From JAJISK01 sp046759865 (GTDB lineage: Archaea; Thermoplasmatota; Thermoplasmata; RBG-16-68-12; JAJISG01), in assembly GCA_046759865.1 (NCBI GenBank), contig JBHIDB010000002.1, positions 1 through 48,122 of the forward strand: 48,122 nt of DNA. The letters are read 5' to 3'. The translations under genes and the position numbers were made by a program. This document shows, piece after piece, positions 7,259 through 15,071 of the stretch. Positions within the stretch are counted from its first letter, which is position 1; every line of letters starts with the position of its first letter. A model generated the notes under the pieces. The model made no database searches, was not told where the DNA came from, and saw nothing but the letters and a program-made list of their open reading frames with translations.

Positions 7259-8260
7259 CTACGCCTCCGTAGCTCTTTCCATCCACTCCAAAGAGAGGTT
7301 CTCCTCCTCGAGGGCGGCTCGCAGGACGTCGGCGTAGCGCGACCGCAGAGCGGGGTCGGCGAGCCTTTCCGCGGCCTTGGTCGCGGCCTCTTCGGGGGCC
7401 TCCCGCGAAAAATACAGGATCTTGCGAGCCTCCCCCAGGGCCGTGACCTGGTGCCGGTAGTGGTCGGCCGCGCGCCCCAGACTCGCGCGCCACTCCTCTC
7501 TCATGGCGGCGAGGATCTGGGTGAACTCACTAGCCGTTCGTCGGGCGTCCAAGAGCGCGTTTAGGTTGAGGGCCATGTTGAAGGCCTTGCTCTCAAGGTC
7601 CTCCTCAGCCTCCTGCAAGGCCCCGATCCACGCCTGGTAGGAGGCTAGTCCCGTACGGAGACCCTTCGCTTCGAGCTGCGAAGCTAGAGGCCCTTCTCCT
7701 CGGGCGAACCGGAGCGCCCGCCGCAAGGTCCCCTCGAGGGTGGGTTTCTCCTCCGTCCCGGTCTTCGCGAGGACCAGCGGATTCCGACCATACCCTGCGT
7801 AATTCCACCCGATCCAGGGCTGAAAGGGAATCTCCCCCTCGTCCTTGGCGAAATAGCTCCGTACAAGCAGTCTCTGCGGGTCGGTCCGGTAACCGTAGAC
7901 GATGCAGAATTCCGGGGCCCCAGCGAGCCCGCAGCTGAGGACTGGGAGGGACGCGTCCAATCGGTCCACCAGCTTCTCCCACGCCTCCCCCAGGGGGAGG
8001 TCCACGTGGCTCGTCGTCTGGAGGCCCAGCCCTCGCGCGCCGTTGGCCACGAGGTCCTCGGGCGCGGCGTACGTCATGTCTAGGCTCCACGTGTCCGACC
8101 AGGCTGACCGGAAGGCTCCCCCGCTGATCCCCATCAGCCAGGGATAGCTGGCATCCGTCCCCAGGAAGTCGGCCACGGCCTTCAACGCTCCCACGGGGGT
8201 GAAGCGCTGTCCGCTGGCGAAGCTGAGAGCCGGGACGTCTTTCAGGACCTTCCCTGCCAT
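7259..8260 (-). CDS. BtrH N-terminal/peptidase C39-like protein, function unknown
   Basis: About 333 residues, no signal peptide. The N-terminal region has YPWLMGISGGAFR, then SLPVLSCGLAGAPEFCIVYGYR, patterns seen in proteins with a BtrH N-terminal (papain/C39-like) fold, where a pocket handles acyl groups or peptides. The C-terminal third (about 200-330) is helical and Ala/Glu-rich. The family call is moderate, and catalytic residues cannot be fixed from sequence alone. ATG 8260 was chosen; GTG 8275 would add five residues. It reads towards the padR operon, which has its own promoter, so they are probably separate units. Confidence 0.7.
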   Translation of the reverse strand: MAGKVLKDVPALSFASGQRFTPVGALKAVADFLGTDASYPWLMGISGGAFRSAWSDTWSLDMTYAAPEDLVANGARGLGLQTTSHVDLPLGEAWEKLVDRLDASLPVLSCGLAGAPEFCIVYGYRTDPQRLLVRSYFAKDEGEIPFQPWIGWNYAGYGRNPLVLAKTGTEEKPTLEGTLRRALRFARGEGPLASQLEAKGLRTGLASYQAWIGALQEAEEDLESKAFNMALNLNALLDARRTASEFTQILAAMREEWRASLGRAADHYRHQVTALGEARKILYFSREAPEEAATKAAERLADPALRSRYADVLRAALEEENLSLEWMERATEA

Positions 8261-8353
8261 TGGGTCCGGAAGCACCCTGCGCTACATCAAGGTAAGCGCC
8301 GATTCCTTCTGGCTCACGAAAGGCCTTTGCCTTCCGAACCTTCCCGCCCCGTG

Positions 8354-10312
8354 ATGAGAGCTTGGTCCGGCGCCCAGGTCTTCTTGCTGACGCTGACGAC
8401 CTCTCTCCTGTTCCTCCCGGCCCTGCGCGTCTTCTTCGCCAGCGTGTACTTTCAGAATCTCATCAGCCTATCGCTGAACGCCTCCTTGCTCTTCCTACTC
8501 GTTCTCTTCGCACCTGTCGTCTATCTCATCACGCCCCGTCGCGTCTGGACACGAACCGCCCTTCGCGCCCTCGTGGTGGTCCTCTTCGGTGCGCGCCTGG
8601 GCATGTTCGCGACGGGCGAATCCACGCTCTTGCTCCCCCTTTCCGCTCTGGGGGTCGCCGCGTTCCTGATTCTCCTCCCCCTGCTCCTTGCCGCCCCCTC
8701 CTCGCCGGCGCAGGAACGGTGGGCTCCGGTGGCCCTCGGGTTCGTCCTGGCGTTTGCCATGGACGCCTCGTTGGCCCTGCTAGGGGCGTCCCGCGATCCG
8801 GGCGCGGGCTTCTCCGGGTTGAGCTACTCGCTGGTCTGGGGGGCCGTTAGCGTCTATCTGATCGCGGTTCGAGCCCCTCCCGCACCCGAGGCGGGGCCCG
8901 TCCCCACGAGCTCCCGGTCCCGACGCCTCCTCGTGGGGTCGGCCCTGGGCGCCTGGCTCTTCTTGGAATACGGAGTCCTTGGGAGTCCCTTCGCCGTCGC
9001 CCGATGGAATGCACTCCCCCTCGCCCCCGTCGCCCTCGGCACGATCGTCGGCCTCCTCGCGATGGTCGCCTCCACGATCCCGCCCCTCCATCCGGTGCGC
9101 CACCCTGGGGCTCTCCTCGCCCTCCACGCCCTCGCCCTAGTCGCCCTCATCGACCACGCGTTCGTCCACTCCCCCGTCCTGCCGGGCCTTCTGGTCATCC
9201 TGCAAGCGGTCCTGGTTCTGGACCTCTTTCTCCTCCTGTCCGTTCTCGCGCCCTGGGGCGTCCGGGCGACGGCCGGCGCCCTCCTTTACACTGGCTTGGT
9301 CTTGGTCCTCCTCTTGCTCGTCCTCGCCTTCACCCTTGTGTACGCCTTCGTGCCCCTCTCCTTCCTCTGGCAGGGTGCCGAAGTCGTCCTCCTGCCTGCG
9401 GCCCTTCTCTGGCTCCTTCTTGCCGGGGCGCTTCTCTCCCAGGGGTTCCGACACTTGCGGGTCCCCCCGCTTCCTCGCAGCGCCCTCTCCCTCTTCCTGG
9501 TCCTCATCCTGGCGACATCTGTCGTCCCCTTCGCATTCCCCGCCCGTGCCCCTGGCATGCCCGTGATCCCCGCCCCGTTCGCCGTCCTGACCTACAACGT
9601 CCATCAGGGGTTCAGCAACGACGGCGGCATCGACCCGGACCTGTACGTGCAGGTCATTCGGGATAGCCTTGCGGATGTCATCGCCCTCCAGGAAAGCGAC
9701 ACGGCCCGGTTCACGAGCGGGCACCTGGACCTCGTGTGGTACCTCGGGGCCGCCCTCGGGTACCACACCGCCTACGGGCCCCCGACCCGCGAGCAGAGCT
9801 TCGGTGTGGCCCTCCTCTCTCGCTACCCCATTCTCGAAGCGGACCACCTCTTCCTCACCAGCTCGGAGGCGAAGCGGCCCCTCTTGCAGGCACGAATTGA
9901 CGTCGTGGGCGTCCCGGTTTGGATCCTCGTTCTCCACATGGGGCTGGAGGCCGCGGACCGGGATATCCAGGTTACAGAGGTCCTCGCCCGCGCGGCGGTC
10001 CTCCCAGGCCCCGTCGTCGTGGCGGGGGACTTCAACGCCTGTCCGAGCGGGATGTGCCCCATGCAAGAGGTCGTGGATGGTGTCTATGCATCCATGACGG
10101 GGGCTTACCGGGACGTCTGGACCGAGGCAGGTTCCGCCCGCGACGACCCCCTCGGATTCACCTTCTCCGCTCGGGACCCGCGGCAGCGGATCGACTACGT
10201 CTTCGTTTCCGCGGAACTGACGGTGTTGGGCGCGGTGCGCCTGCGCACCGCTACGGAGGTCCGGGCTTCAGACCACCTTCCGGTCCTCGCGGTCCTGGCG
10301 CTGGGGTCCTAG
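8354..10312 (+). CDS. polytopic membrane protein with C-terminal endonuclease/exonuclease/phosphatase domain
   Basis: About 652 residues in two parts. Residues 1 to about 400 contain more than ten hydrophobic helices. Residues from about 405 form an EEP (DNase I/sphingomyelinase-type) domain: LTYNVHQGF (metal-binding Asn), IALQESD (catalytic Glu), VVAGDFNACPS, RIDYVFVS and RASDHLPV (final Asp-His pair), all in the family order. The domain follows a last helix, so it probably lies on the outer face. Candidate activities are phosphodiesterase on lipids, glycans or nucleic acids; the sequence does not decide. The fusion recalls eukaryotic Cwh43/PGAP2IP proteins in layout. ATG 8354 chosen; TTG 8327 possible. 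The last 62 bases overlap the convergent BASS gene. Confidence 0.87.
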   Translation: MRAWSGAQVFLLTLTTSLLFLPALRVFFASVYFQNLISLSLNASLLFLLVLFAPVVYLITPRRVWTRTALRALVVVLFGARLGMFATGESTLLLPLSALGVAAFLILLPLLLAAPSSPAQERWAPVALGFVLAFAMDASLALLGASRDPGAGFSGLSYSLVWGAVSVYLIAVRAPPAPEAGPVPTSSRSRRLLVGSALGAWLFLEYGVLGSPFAVARWNALPLAPVALGTIVGLLAMVASTIPPLHPVRHPGALLALHALALVALIDHAFVHSPVLPGLLVILQAVLVLDLFLLLSVLAPWGVRATAGALLYTGLVLVLLLLVLAFTLVYAFVPLSFLWQGAEVVLLPAALLWLLLAGALLSQGFRHLRVPPLPRSALSLFLVLILATSVVPFAFPARAPGMPVIPAPFAVLTYNVHQGFSNDGGIDPDLYVQVIRDSLADVIALQESDTARFTSGHLDLVWYLGAALGYHTAYGPPTREQSFGVALLSRYPILEADHLFLTSSEAKRPLLQARIDVVGVPVWILVLHMGLEAADRDIQVTEVLARAAVLPGPVVVAGDFNACPSGMCPMQEVVDGVYASMTGAYRDVWTEAGSARDDPLGFTFSARDPRQRIDYVFVSAELTVLGAVRLRTATEVRASDHLPVLAVLALGS

Positions 10313-11219
10313 CGTGGGTCGCTAGTAGTCGCCCCAAAACGGGGATCCAGAAAATCTGGAATACAATCATCATGGTGGGGGCCACCACCGCCGTCGGCGC
10401 GAGGAGGGCAAGGGCGATGGTCGCCGCGAGCCCCGCGTTCTTGTAGCTCGAGAAGAGGACCAGGGAGATTCGTAGGTCCGTCTTCAGCCGTTGGAAGAGA
10501 ACCCATACGACTCCTGCCCCCAGCGCCACGATGAGGGCAGAGGCGATCAGGGCCTCGAGGGCGAGGGCCGGACTCTCCAGGAGGACCTGGCGGTTTGCCG
10601 CCCCAATCAAAAAGGTCAAAGGGGCGAAGGAGAGGTTCCGAAGCACACGGACCGACGTCCCCGAAGGGGCAGCCCCACGCACCAACCGGGAGAGGACGAG
10701 AGGGAGAAGGATGAGAACGAGGACCGTGAGGACGAGTTGGGCCGGGCTCACGGCCACGCCGAGGAGCAGGAGGGCCAGGAGGGGCGTGACGGCGAGGGAG
10801 ACGAGGTAGATCAGGGCGTTGGACGCGACGGAGGCTGGGACACTTCCGCGAAGGATGGCCGTGAACGGGATGATGGAGACGGCCGGCGGGACCGCGATGA
10901 GGATGGCCCAACCCTCCCAGAGGAGGGGGGAGGTGAGGAGGGCCGCCCCGAAGAGAAGGGCCGGCAGGAGGCCGAAGCTGAGGGCGAAGGCGAAGGGAAC
11001 GTAACGCAGGTTCTCCCCGAAACCCCGCAAGGGGACCTCGGCCAGGGAGAAGGTCATGAGGGCCGCGAGGGCCGCCATGGCCGCCAGATCCATGCCCGGG
11101 AAGGTGCCTCCCACGAGGAGGCCGGCCGCTAGGGAGAGGAGCATCAATGCCGAAGGGCTCTCGAGAATCCGCGGAAGCTTTCGAATCCCTCGGTCCCGAG
11201 TCCTCCGGGAATGCGACAC
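10251..11219 (-). CDS. bile acid:sodium symporter (BASS) family transporter
   Basis: About 322 residues with nine to ten transmembrane helices. The segments FSLAEVPLRGF, AVPPAVSIIPFTAILRGS and FSSYKNAGLAATIALALL correspond to the helix-breaking regions and the conserved NAGL motif of BASS/SBF carriers. Members move organic anions with sodium; the substrate here is unknown. Start uncertain: GTG 11219 has GGAAGG about seven bases upstream and keeps the first helix intact; TTG 11243 would add eight residues. The 3' end overlaps that of the EEP protein gene by 62 bases, so antisense interference is possible. Confidence 0.85.
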   Translation of the reverse strand: MSHSRRTRDRGIRKLPRILESPSALMLLSLAAGLLVGGTFPGMDLAAMAALAALMTFSLAEVPLRGFGENLRYVPFAFALSFGLLPALLFGAALLTSPLLWEGWAILIAVPPAVSIIPFTAILRGSVPASVASNALIYLVSLAVTPLLALLLLGVAVSPAQLVLTVLVLILLPLVLSRLVRGAAPSGTSVRVLRNLSFAPLTFLIGAANRQVLLESPALALEALIASALIVALGAGVVWVLFQRLKTDLRISLVLFSSYKNAGLAATIALALLAPTAVVAPTMMIVFQIFWIPVLGRLLATHARTPAPGPRGPEGGLKPGPP

Positions 11220-11444
11220 CGATGAGCCTTCCGAAGGGTCCAATGGAGCGCCGAGGTGAGGACGCTATTCAGAACCTTTGGTGGGACCGCCTGCGCCCGA
11301 GCGAGAGAATGAGGATTAGGGCCATGCCGTCCGTGCTCGGAGGCCCACGCCGTCCGCGGTCCGCCAGGGACGGGAAAAACTCTCCCCATCGTTATCAGGG
11401 TGGATGGGAGGAACCGTGTGGACGACCGTCTCCCCTCCCTAGGG

Positions 11445-11451
11445 GTTTTAT
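11445..11451 (+). promoter_or_regulatory. TATA element for the VOC gene
   Basis: GTTTTAT after a GGG run, about 28 bases upstream of ATG 11476, predicts a leaderless transcript. Confidence 0.45.
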
Positions 11452-11475
11452 GGGAGGTCCCTCGTTGCAGCGCCC

Positions 11476-11889
11476 ATGAAGGGCGTCCAGAACGTCCTGG
11501 CCGACAAGGAACGGATCCTCATCCGGAGGATCGATCCCATCATTCTGTGGGTGTCCCGTTTCAGCGATTGTCTCGGATTCTATCGGAAGGCTCTCGGGAT
11601 GTCCCTCAAGAAGCAGATCGGAGAGTGGGCCGAGCTCGACGCAGGGGGCATCACCCTCGCGCTACATGGGACCTCCGACGGGGAGGGGCCCAAGGCTCGA
11701 ACCCAGGAGGCACCCATAGCCCTCCACTTCGTCACGAAGGACATGGAGAGGTTGGAGGCCGCCCTTGAGTCGTGGGGCGGAAGTTTCGTGGAGGGTCCGG
11801 AGGAGAAGGACTATGACGGGTTCAGAGTCCTCGAGGCCACCTTCCGCGACCCCGATGGCAACGAGATGGATGTCATTCAGAACCTCTAG
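11476..11889 (+). CDS. VOC/glyoxalase superfamily protein
   Basis: 137 residues. It has the two-module VOC layout: RFSDCLGFYRKALGM near the start, the strand ITLALHG, then IALHFVTKDMERLEAAL and the terminal FRDPDGNEMDVIQ. The penultimate Asp/Glu region and His78-type position are the usual metal ligands in this fold, but which metal and which reaction (lyase, dioxygenase, resistance) cannot be told. It is a single gene, transcribed alone and converging on pyrD with a 36-base gap. Confidence 0.88.
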   Translation: MKGVQNVLADKERILIRRIDPIILWVSRFSDCLGFYRKALGMSLKKQIGEWAELDAGGITLALHGTSDGEGPKARTQEAPIALHFVTKDMERLEAALESWGGSFVEGPEEKDYDGFRVLEATFRDPDGNEMDVIQNL

Positions 11890-11925
11890 GTAGCCTACGT
11901 GGTTGCCGGACGGGAGCGGATTCCC

Positions 11926-12972
11926 TCACTCCGCTGACCCGATGGCCTCCTCCACGGTCGCAAATCCGTTGGCTCGGAGGGCCTCGGTGAGTTCGCGGGA
12001 GAGTCGTCGCGCGACCCCGGGACCGCGAAGGATGAGGGCCGTGAGCACCTCGATCGCCTGCGCCCCCGCCGCCAGCATGCGAAACGCATCCTCCCCCGTC
12101 GTCACCCCCCCCACGCCGATGACTTGGATTCGTTCTCCAAACTCCCGCCGGAAGTCTTGAACGGCTCGGAGAGCGAGGGGGAAGAGCGGGCGGCCGCTCA
12201 GACCGCCTCGGGCCCCTCCCACCCGATTCTCCTTGACCGCGAGCGTGTTCGTAAGGACGAAGTTCGCGAACCCCATGCGAAGGGCCTGGTTCGCCAACTC
12301 CAACGTCCGCGCCCGTTCGGCCTCCGTGTTGTAGGGGGAGAACTTTAGGAAGGGACGCTCAGGAAAGGAACGAAAGTGTTCGAGGAGTTCGGTCAATGCC
12401 CGCGGGTCCTCCTCGAAGGCCCGTCCCGTCCTGGTATTGGGGCAGCTGATGTTGATCTCCCATCCCGCGGCGAGTCCTTCGAGGCTTTCCCGGACGGCGG
12501 CGAAGTCCCTCGCCGAATCGCCCGCAATGCTGACGAAGATGGGGACCTCCTCTGAGCGAAGCGAGAGGTGCTCTCGAACGTGTCGCACCCCCTTCGACGG
12601 GAGTCCCATCGCGTTGACCAGGCCGTCGTCTTGGGTATGGCGAAAGAACCAGGGACGTGGATTTCCTAGATGGGCGTGGGGCCGAACCGACCCGACGACC
12701 AGGAACCCGAAGCCGAGATGGCCCATCGCTTTCGTGATTTCCCCGTTCTTGTCGTATCCGGCGGCCAGTCCGAAGGGGTTCGTGAGTTCGACGCCCGCTA
12801 CCTGCGTTCGCAGTGCGGGGTCCGCTCTTCCCTTCGCCAAGCCCAGCCCCCAGCCCCTCCGGCGGAAGGCCCACATGGAAGCCTCGTGGGTCAGGTCCGC
12901 CGGGAGGCGGTAGAGGAGAGGTCGGAGGAACCGGTAGAGGCCCACGGCTACGACCAAGGCGAGGCTGTGCAA
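11926..12972 (-). CDS. pyrD: dihydroorotate dehydrogenase, class 2-like with a Cys base
   Basis: 348 residues. It oxidises dihydroorotate to orotate in pyrimidine synthesis, using FMN. The N-terminal hydrophobic/amphipathic helix pair (about 1-40, with ADLTHEASMWAF) is typical of class 2 enzymes that dock on the membrane and reduce quinone. Core motifs are NPFGLAAGYDKNGE, GFGFLVVGSV, EINISCPNT, LKFSPYN and IGVGGVTTGEDA. In the NxSxPN motif, class 2 enzymes normally have Ser as catalytic base; here it is Cys177, as in class 1. It follows the FAD oxidoreductase gene after 18 bases on the same strand, so the two may form an operon. Confidence 0.9.
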   Translation of the reverse strand: MHSLALVVAVGLYRFLRPLLYRLPADLTHEASMWAFRRRGWGLGLAKGRADPALRTQVAGVELTNPFGLAAGYDKNGEITKAMGHLGFGFLVVGSVRPHAHLGNPRPWFFRHTQDDGLVNAMGLPSKGVRHVREHLSLRSEEVPIFVSIAGDSARDFAAVRESLEGLAAGWEINISCPNTRTGRAFEEDPRALTELLEHFRSFPERPFLKFSPYNTEAERARTLELANQALRMGFANFVLTNTLAVKENRVGGARGGLSGRPLFPLALRAVQDFRREFGERIQVIGVGGVTTGEDAFRMLAAGAQAIEVLTALILRGPGVARRLSRELTEALRANGFATVEEAIGSAE

Positions 12973-12990
12973 AAAGGGTTGTCTTGCCGG

Positions 12991-14163
12991 TTATTGGACC
13001 ACGCTGAGCGCGTAGCGGCTCCTGAAAACATCGCCCTCGTCGAACCGCTCGGGGCGAAACGGGGTCAGGTCCAAGGACCGATATCTCCCCTCCAAAATCA
13101 GTTCTGCCAGGCCGCGACCCACGGCCGGGCTGAACTTGTATCCGTGGCCGCTGAAGCCCGTGTCGTGGTAGAGGCCCTCCACCCGAGGATCCGCCCCGAT
13201 GATGGGATGGAGGTCAGGCGTCGCCGCATCAACGCCGGCCCAGCCGTTCACGAAGTGGGCGTCCGCCATCGAGGGCCAGCGCCGTGCGAGCCGCTCGGAC
13301 GCATGCACGAGAAAGTCAAAGCCAACCGCCCCCGGCAGTGCATCGGGATCCCAATCCCCCGTCTCCTCGTCCGTGCCCACGAGGAGTCTCCCGTCCTCGT
13401 ACGGCCTCCAGTAGGTCGCCGTCGTCATGTCAAAGGCCATCGGCGTGTTGCGGATGGATTCAGGGGGATCCAGAAGGCCCACCGAGAGGAGAGCCGAGGT
13501 CACCGGAATCACCGCGTTCGCGGTTTCGGCAAGGCGGGCGGACCAGGCGCCTGCCGCGAGGACGACGTTGTCGGCCTCTACGGATCCCGCAGAGGTGTCC
13601 ACCCCCTTCACTCGCCCTCCCCCTACCCGAACGGAGGTCACCTCCACGCCCGTAAGAATCTCGCCGCCCAGGCGCGAGATCTCCTCAGCGTACGATTCGT
13701 CGAGCCGCATGGCGTCGCCGTATCCCGCGTCCTCCTCCAACGCGGCCACGGCGATTCCTGTCAAGTCGAGATAGGGGAATCGTTTCGCCACTTCCTGGCG
13801 CGGGAGGACCTCCGCCCGCACCCCTAGATTACGATGCATCGCGACGTTCTCCCGCAGGGGTTTCGCGTGGTCGTCGCCCGCCAAGACGAGGAGGGGGTTG
13901 GGGGTCATGTGGGATCCACTCTCGGAGAGCTCGTCCAGCTCCCGCAAGAGCTTCACCGTCTCCTGGACCAGCCGCACACATATTTCGTTGGAGTAGTGGT
14001 GGCGGATGAAGGAGGCGGACCAACCCGTGGCCCCTGCCCCGAGCCCGCTCTTCTCCAGTACGAGGACGCGTCCGGCCTCCGCGCGGAGGAGATGATAGGC
14101 CAGGCTGGTTCCATGTACGCCGCCCCCGACGACCACGACGTCCGCCTTCCGGCTCAAGGACAA
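12991..14163 (-). CDS. FAD-dependent oxidoreductase, DAO/glycine-sarcosine oxidase type
   Basis: 390 residues. The N-terminal Rossmann motif DVVVVGGGVHGTSLAYHL binds the FAD ADP part, followed by LVLEKSGLGAGATGWSASFIRHHYS, where sarcosine/glycine oxidase relatives attach or position FAD. The C-terminal GLYHDTGFSGHGYKFSPAVG is the second FAD signature of the DAO family. It should oxidise a secondary or primary amine of an amino acid-like substrate; the identity is unknown. Being upstream of pyrD by 18 bases is not a known functional pairing. It is divergent from the DUF1684 gene. Confidence 0.9.
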   Translation of the reverse strand: MSLSRKADVVVVGGGVHGTSLAYHLLRAEAGRVLVLEKSGLGAGATGWSASFIRHHYSNEICVRLVQETVKLLRELDELSESGSHMTPNPLLVLAGDDHAKPLRENVAMHRNLGVRAEVLPRQEVAKRFPYLDLTGIAVAALEEDAGYGDAMRLDESYAEEISRLGGEILTGVEVTSVRVGGGRVKGVDTSAGSVEADNVVLAAGAWSARLAETANAVIPVTSALLSVGLLDPPESIRNTPMAFDMTTATYWRPYEDGRLLVGTDEETGDWDPDALPGAVGFDFLVHASERLARRWPSMADAHFVNGWAGVDAATPDLHPIIGADPRVEGLYHDTGFSGHGYKFSPAVGRGLAELILEGRYRSLDLTPFRPERFDEGDVFRSRYALSVVQ

Positions 14164-14226
14164 GAGGACTTAATGGCAGGGAATAACCCTTCCGGGAGTC
14201 AGTGAGCTGGACGCCTCAGGGTAAGG

Positions 14227-14233
14227 CTTTAAG
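14227..14233 (+). promoter_or_regulatory. TATA element for the DUF1684 gene
   Basis: CTTTAAG, about 28 bases before ATG 14259, indicates a leaderless mRNA and supports the ATG 14259 start over the frame's earlier start at 14202. Confidence 0.5.
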
Positions 14234-14258
14234 TCGCCGACAACCACATTCTAGATGG

Positions 14259-14813
14259 ATGGACGTCAACGAGCGGCGCGAGGCGCTGCAGCAGGCCCGT
14301 GTCGAGAAGGACCGCCTCTTCCGGGGGTCTCACAATTCCCCCATCCCGGAGACTGAGCAGCGGAGCTTCCGCGGCCTGCGGTACTTCCCCTACAGTGCCC
14401 AGTTCGCTTTTGAGGTAGAGCTGGAAGAGACCGTAGACCCCGACGAGGTGGTCATGGCCACCAGCGTGGAGGGGCAGGAGAGCCTCTATCGCAAAGTGGG
14501 TTTCTTCGAGTTCGAGGTCGAAAGGCTTCCGCAGAAGATCTACGCCTATCGGCGGGACGACGAGCACATCCACGGTCCCCCCTCCCTCTTCATTCCCTTC
14601 CGGGACGGGACCTCGGGGAAGACGACCTACGGGGCGGGCCGCTACATCGACCTCCAGGTCAGCCCCTCGGGAAGCTACGTCTTGGACTTCAACGAGGCGT
14701 ACAACCCGTACTGCACCTACAGCCCCTCCTACATCTGTCCGCTGCCGCCGCGGGAGAATTGGCTCATCGTGGACATCCCCGCCGGGGAGAAGGATTACGC
14801 GACGCGCCACTGA
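14259..14813 (+). CDS. DUF1684 family protein
   Basis: 184 residues, no signal peptide. The C-terminal half is highly typical of DUF1684: SLFIPFRDGTSGKTTYGAGRY, then DLQVSPSGSYVLDFNEAYNPYC, YSPSYICPLPPRENW and DIPAGEKDY. The function of the family is unknown; the conserved Cys, Tyr and Pro-rich patch suggests a binding or catalytic site. Start ATG 14259, set by the TATA element spacing. The oxidoreductase gene lies divergently, about 95 bases away. The next gene to the right begins a separate surface-protein cluster. Confidence 0.9.
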   Translation: MDVNERREALQQARVEKDRLFRGSHNSPIPETEQRSFRGLRYFPYSAQFAFEVELEETVDPDEVVMATSVEGQESLYRKVGFFEFEVERLPQKIYAYRRDDEHIHGPPSLFIPFRDGTSGKTTYGAGRYIDLQVSPSGSYVLDFNEAYNPYCTYSPSYICPLPPRENWLIVDIPAGEKDYATRH

Positions 14814-14904
14814 CTTCTCTCTTACTGGTTCCCTCAGGGCCGTCTTGTCCTGCTGAGTTCTCTTGACACACCTGGTTTTCCGCCATGAGAACCGTGGGCA
14901 AATT

Positions 14905-14913
14905 CCTTTAAGG
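14905..14913 (+). promoter_or_regulatory. likely promoter of the surface-protein cluster
   Basis: CCTTTAAGG (a 9-bp near-palindromic TATA-like element) would start transcription near 14935, giving a leader of about 135 bases before the large secreted-protein gene. That is long for this genome, where most promoters sit 25-30 bases from the start codon, and it contains a 41-codon open frame. Confidence 0.45.
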
Positions 14914-14945
14914 ACCGTTCGTCGAGCCGCATCTCAGAAACCGTC

Positions 14946-15071
14946 ATGGCTAGACGAGGCCCGAGCCTTCATCTTCAGCATTCGGCTCGGTTGGACAGTC
15001 TTGGATATCCCTTGGTCTCCGTGCGAGACCCAAGGTCGTCCTCGAGGTACAGGCCGAGGAGGATGGCCTGA
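14946..15071 (+). CDS. possible 41-aa leader peptide
   Basis: ATG 14946 opens a frame of 41 codons whose TGA overlaps the ATG of the next gene by one base (TGATG). It starts about ten bases after the predicted transcription start. The product is Arg/Ser-rich (ending SSSRYRPRRMA) with no recognisable domain, so it may be a coupling or regulatory leader, or chance. A purine-rich stretch (about 15054-15062) near its end doubles as the ribosome site for the next gene. Confidence 0.3.
   Translation: MARRGPSLHLQHSARLDSLGYPLVSVRDPRSSSRYRPRRMA

Noticed and set aside
11271..11886. Direct repeat ATTCAGAACCT at about 11271 and 11876, flanking the VOC gene
   Set aside because: It is only 11 bp and the second copy is coding (IQN). 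No duplicated target site or mobile gene; probably chance, though a decayed VOC end cannot be fully excluded.
12670..13827. 385-codon plus-strand frame opposite pyrD and the FAD oxidoreductase
   Set aside because: Antisense shadow of two recognised enzymes; high GC third positions create long open frames here.
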